Position numbers and translations under genes: made by a program. Shown here piece by piece: positions 60,784 to 64,000 of a DNA stretch of 64,000 nt. The number at the start of each line of letters is the position of its first letter. The first letter of the stretch is position 1. Origin of the DNA: Neurospora tetraspora. Taxonomy: Eukaryota > Ascomycota > Sordariomycetes > Sordariales > Sordariaceae. The notes beneath the pieces were generated by a model, which made no database searches, was not told where the DNA came from, and saw nothing but the letters and a program-made list of their open reading frames with translations. Where the stretch lies: assembly GCF_033439725.1 (NCBI RefSeq), contig NW_026944386.1:3596001-3660000 (forward strand), given 5' to 3'.

Positions 60784-61583
60784 ATGCCGTCTCTACTGGT
60801 CGTCATCTTCGCCGTCGAGCTGTTCGTCCAGCTTGTCAACACCATCGGCGCAGCGACCATCAACAACCTTGTACGTTCCCCGGTCCCCATTCTCATCCTT
60901 GGTAAAGAAGAACTGGAGTAACTAACCTGCGTGCCCATCATAGTTATGGCGCATTGCCCTGTCTCTCCCGATTCCCCTCTCGGCCGAGTTCGCCGCCCAG
61001 CGCCAGAAGCAGAAGGATTATCTCGCAGTCCGCCGCGAACTCAACGCCACCAGCAGTCAGGATGAGTTCGCCAAGTGGGCGCGCCTTCGCCGCCAACATG
61101 ACAAGCTGCTAGAGGACTTGGAGAAGAGGAGTAGGATAACCCCGGACAACCACGTGGACTCTTGATGATCATATACACGGAACACTGGGCTGACGTATAA
61201 TGCGAACAACTACAGAGAAGGATCTCGACGCAGCCAAGACCAAGTTCGATCGCACTCTCACGACTGTGCGCGTGGTAGCTACAAGGGGTTTGCAGTGGTT
61301 CTTGCCTTTCTGGTACTCGCGCGAGCCCATGTTCTGGCTGCCCTACGGCTGGTTCCCCTACTACGTCGAATGGTTCGCCTCGTTCCCTCGCGCGCCGCTG
61401 GGCAGTGTCAGTATCGTGGTGTGGCAGTGGGCGTGCACGGGTGTGCTCAAGCTGGTCATTGAAACGGTCATGGCTGTTGTCGGCTTGGTTGTCGCTACCA
61501 GACAGAAGCAGCAAGAGAAGCAGGAGGCAAAGCAGGCGGTGCCTGCGGCGGGAGCCGGGGACAGCAAGGCCGAGGCTAAGTGA
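60784..61583 (+). CDS. get-1: GET1 (WRB-type tail-anchored protein insertion receptor)
   Basis: Exons 60784-60870, 60944-61130 and 61216-61583 give about 213 residues. Intron 1 has GTACGT, CTAAC and ATAG. Intron 2 has GTAGGA (weak donor) and CTACAG, and joins LEKR to [12 protein letters not shown]. The protein anchors the Get3 ATPase at the ER and, with Get2, inserts tail-anchored proteins. The N-terminal helix [23 protein letters not shown] is the first membrane segment. A coiled coil follows ([46 protein letters not shown]). The conserved motif [19 protein letters not shown] and the hydrophobic segment after [14 protein letters not shown] are specific to this family. The C-terminal tail is Lys/Glu/Gln-rich. 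Intron 2's donor is unusual, but the junction restores a typical Get1 sequence. Confidence 0.92.
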
Positions 61584-62472
61584 TGTGGTGGATGGACTTT
61601 GAACTTTCAGCAATAGAAGGTTGTTTATGTCGGCATACTGGGAGATTGTATACACCAAGATTAATGTAATACAGCCGCTGACTGGTGGGAGAACCAGCAG
61701 GCACGATGATGCGATGGCTTTTACGAAATGGAATGTCTCTCATCAATTTGACGCAAAGTTCTTCATTGCCGGAGCTGGAACACTGCAACACTACGTGAGA
61801 TGACTCTTGGCAGAGTACTTGGGCTTGATCTAGGCGTACTTTTTGACTTCGACGACCATTGGAGAGATCGGCGAAGCTTCGAAAGCGCCAACGTTTACGA
61901 AATTATGAAAGCGCATGCGCATGCTCGCGCGTAGGCCGGATAACCACCGCAAGACAGATGTTGGTGAGAAGACCTCATCGGTAGAGCCCGAACTAACTGG
62001 GCGCGATTCTTCGTTACCGTCCCATTCGTCGTGTGTGGTGATCCGACCCGGTGTTGTTGAAAAAGAGAAAGAAGTTGAAGACGGGACAGCCAGCCCAAAA
62101 ATTTATAGAGATTTTTTCCCGGCAAGCCTTCGCGGTGGGGGACGGATAGTGTGGGGCCAGTGTTTCGGACCCACACGCACTGGACCTGCCAAGCCAAACT
62201 GCAGTGGATACTTTTTGCCTGCCGCTACAACCTAAACGGCGGCTAATACATGCCGCCTGCCTCTTTCAGCCTCGCTCACGACGTCAATGGATGCGCCATC
62301 TGGCATCTTTTTTAAACATTTGATTGTTTACCTTGAAGCAAGGGATATGCACTTTTAGAAAGTCAGGTCCCGATTACCTTTGGTTCACGGTTTTGTTTTT
62401 CGATTCATATTCTTTCCCAACCCGTGCCATGATTTAGAATCGCATAACATCACCAACAGACATCCTTCAACC
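61584..62472. other. Spacer between GET1 and the membrane-protein gene
   Basis: About 0.9 kb, 3' region of GET1 then the leader of the next gene. No gene or repeat recognised; a GCGCATGCGCATGC alternating stretch lies at about 61910-61925. Confidence 0.45.
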
Positions 62473-63657
62473 ATGGCGACGATACCCTGGGGAACGTGAG
62501 TGTGCTTCCGTTCGCCAAACTACCTTTCAAGTCGCAAACCAACTTCACAAACATGTACTAACCCCTCCCTCCCCAGAATCCGTTCCCTCCTAATCTTCTT
62601 CGGCCCCGTCCTCCTCCCCAAAGCCATCACCCTCTACCGCAACCTCCGCCGCGGCCGCGCTGCTCACGGGCTCAAGATCCGCCCCGTCCCCGCCCCCGTC
62701 CGACGCGCTCTACTCCTCCTCCTCTCCCTCTCGCTCGTCTACCTCGCCCTCGCCCTCGTCCCCTTCTACTCCCCCGAGAACATCTTCCGCCTCACGCAAT
62801 CCCGGCTCCAAATCCCCGTCGACGTGCTCTTCACGCGCCTGGCCTCCCTCCGCCCTCCATCCATCTCCGACAACGCTTTGCGTCACAAATTCGTCAACCT
62901 CGAATCGCGTCTGCTCTACCTGCAATTCGGCCCCGACGTGCTCGCCTCGTGCCCATTTTGTTCGTCCGACGACCCCAAGTCTTACCTCTACTATGCGCTG
63001 CCCAAAATCGTCGCCCCGCATCTGTTCAACCTGGGCTTGATCGCCCTCGTCACCTCTTCCTCCTCTTTTTTTGGTACCGGGAGTAGAGACGGGTATAAAT
63101 GGCGATACCCCGCGACCATCGCTTCTTTGTGCATCGGTTTCGCAGACGTTTACACGGTCAGCTCGTATAACCACCAATCCAACGCGCGCGCGCTGAGGTT
63201 AAACGAAATCGATTTTTTCTACTGGCGCCAACGCTCGCTTCGCTATCTCCTTCTGGTTGTACTAAACACCCTCCTTGCGAGCTTGCTGTATCTGAGCTCC
63301 ACCAACCGCCTGTTCGCTAGCCCCCCTAGCCCCGCGGAGCGCGTGGAAACAGTGGTGCGCCAGTTGCAGCAGGTGAAAGGGAAGATCAACGCGGCGGGGG
63401 TGATGCAGAATACGATTAGTCGGGATGACGAGTTGAGGGCCAGGAGCAATGCGTATTGGCATCATGAGGTTAGGTTGATGGGGGAAGTGATGGAGGAGAG
63501 GGATGTGGTGGAGGGGGTGAGGGATGCGTTGAGGGAGAGGATTGTGGTGGAGAATGTGGAGAGGGATGCGGAAACTTATGTGAGGAGTATGTTGCCGCCT
63601 TTTTCGGCGGCGGTGTATGGTGGTGGTGGTGGTGGTGGAAGGGCGAAGGATGATTAG
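62473..63657 (+). CDS. Conserved fungal membrane protein of unknown function
   Basis: A tiny first exon, 62473-62495 (MATIPWGT with split codon), is joined to 62577-63657. The intron has a GTGAGT donor, a TACTAACCCC branch and a CCCCAG acceptor. About 367 residues. Hydrophobic segments: IRSLLIFFGPVLLPKAITLY near the N-terminus, RRALLLLLSLSLVYLALALVPFY, VAPHLFNLGLIALVTSS and RYLLLVVLNTLLASLLYLS. The second half is Arg/Glu-rich and helical (DELRARSNAYWHHEVRLMGEVMEERDVVEGVRDALRERIVVENV), with a Gly run near the end. Similar proteins are present in many filamentous fungi, but I know of no tested role. The window ends shortly after, so nothing is truncated. Confidence 0.8.
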
Positions 63658-64000
63658 AGATGGGCTTGTTTTTTTCTCGTTTTTTTTCGAGATGTATTGG
63701 TTTTTGTTTTTGGTATGGTTGGTGATGTTCATCAGTTGGCATGGCGTTTGGGGATATGGCATGCGTTGTTTAGAGCGATTATAGATATTTCTTTTCAAGA
63801 TGCTTTGCTTACTATGCTGTATGATGGATACTGCGATTCCTTTTCCCAAGAGATGATGCTGCATCCGGGCAATGCTGGACTAAGTATATACCTCTAGCCC
63901 AACAATGGAGAAGTCTATCAGCATCCCTTGGGTTCAACGCTAGTTTGTAACTCCTATCCAGTATCATCATATACTAGCTTCCGCTACCGAAACAGTTTTG
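63658..64000. other. 3' region of the last gene
   Basis: 343 bp of T-rich then mixed sequence, probably the 3' UTR/terminator region. Nothing further recognised. Confidence 0.45.

Noticed and set aside
1-64000. CRISPR arrays, rRNA, prokaryotic operons
   Set aside because: None seen; gene structure is eukaryotic throughout.

Overview
The window reads as euchromatic chromosome from a filamentous ascomycete of the Sordariales, most likely Neurospora (N. crassa or a close relative). Genes carry short introns (about 60-225 bp) with GTAAGT/GTATGT donors, CTAAC-type branch sites and YAG acceptors. Leaders and intergenic spacers are long. One AT-rich, TpA-rich block without open frames looks like repeat-induced point mutation (RIP), and the conserved genes (hpt-1, rho-1, ELP1, GET1) fit this group. 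The organism call is inference; no alignment was run.

Left part (1-9.1 kb): a three-exon, low-complexity Arg/Ser/Pro-rich protein, an MFS sugar/polyol-type transporter, and a minus-strand protein with a Cys/His cluster. From 9.1 to 12.4 kb there is gene-free spacer. From 12,436 to 17,213 lies a composite repeat. Its ends are 15-bp perfect inverted repeats (GGGCGTGTTCCAAAT) flanked by AAA on both sides. Its core (about 12.5-16.85 kb) is RIP-type AT-rich DNA, and a 105-bp MITE-like hairpin sits inside it.

Middle (17.6-34.4 kb): three minus-strand genes follow, namely a coiled-coil protein, a 2H-phosphoesterase (AKAP7/ASCC1-like) and the phosphorelay protein HPT-1. Next comes a gene-poor stretch of about 8-9 kb, then a minus-strand Ser-rich acidic protein at 33-34.4 kb.

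Right part (36.7-64 kb): Elongator subunit ELP1 (tRNA wobble modification) runs tail-to-tail with mitochondrial ribosomal protein uL24m/Mrpl40. It is followed by the Rho1-type GTPase, a 29-residue Cys-rich metallothionein-like peptide split by an intron, and an AVT-type amino-acid transporter. The last genes are a probably GPI-anchored aspartic protease, a prenyltransferase-alpha-repeat (PTAR1-like) protein divergent from GET1, and a fungal membrane protein. A 203-bp pogo/Tc1-mariner-like MITE with 25-bp perfect terminal repeats and TA flanks lies in the PTAR1-like/GET1 shared promoter. A fold-back element lies at 35.5 kb.

The genes are mainly housekeeping or signalling and are not clustered by pathway. 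No biosynthetic cluster, CRISPR array, rRNA or convincing tRNA was seen. The least-explained signals are the small inverted-repeat elements, the composite RIP-marked repeat, the Rho1 C-terminus (Cys fifth from the end, not fourth) and the small Cys-rich gene.
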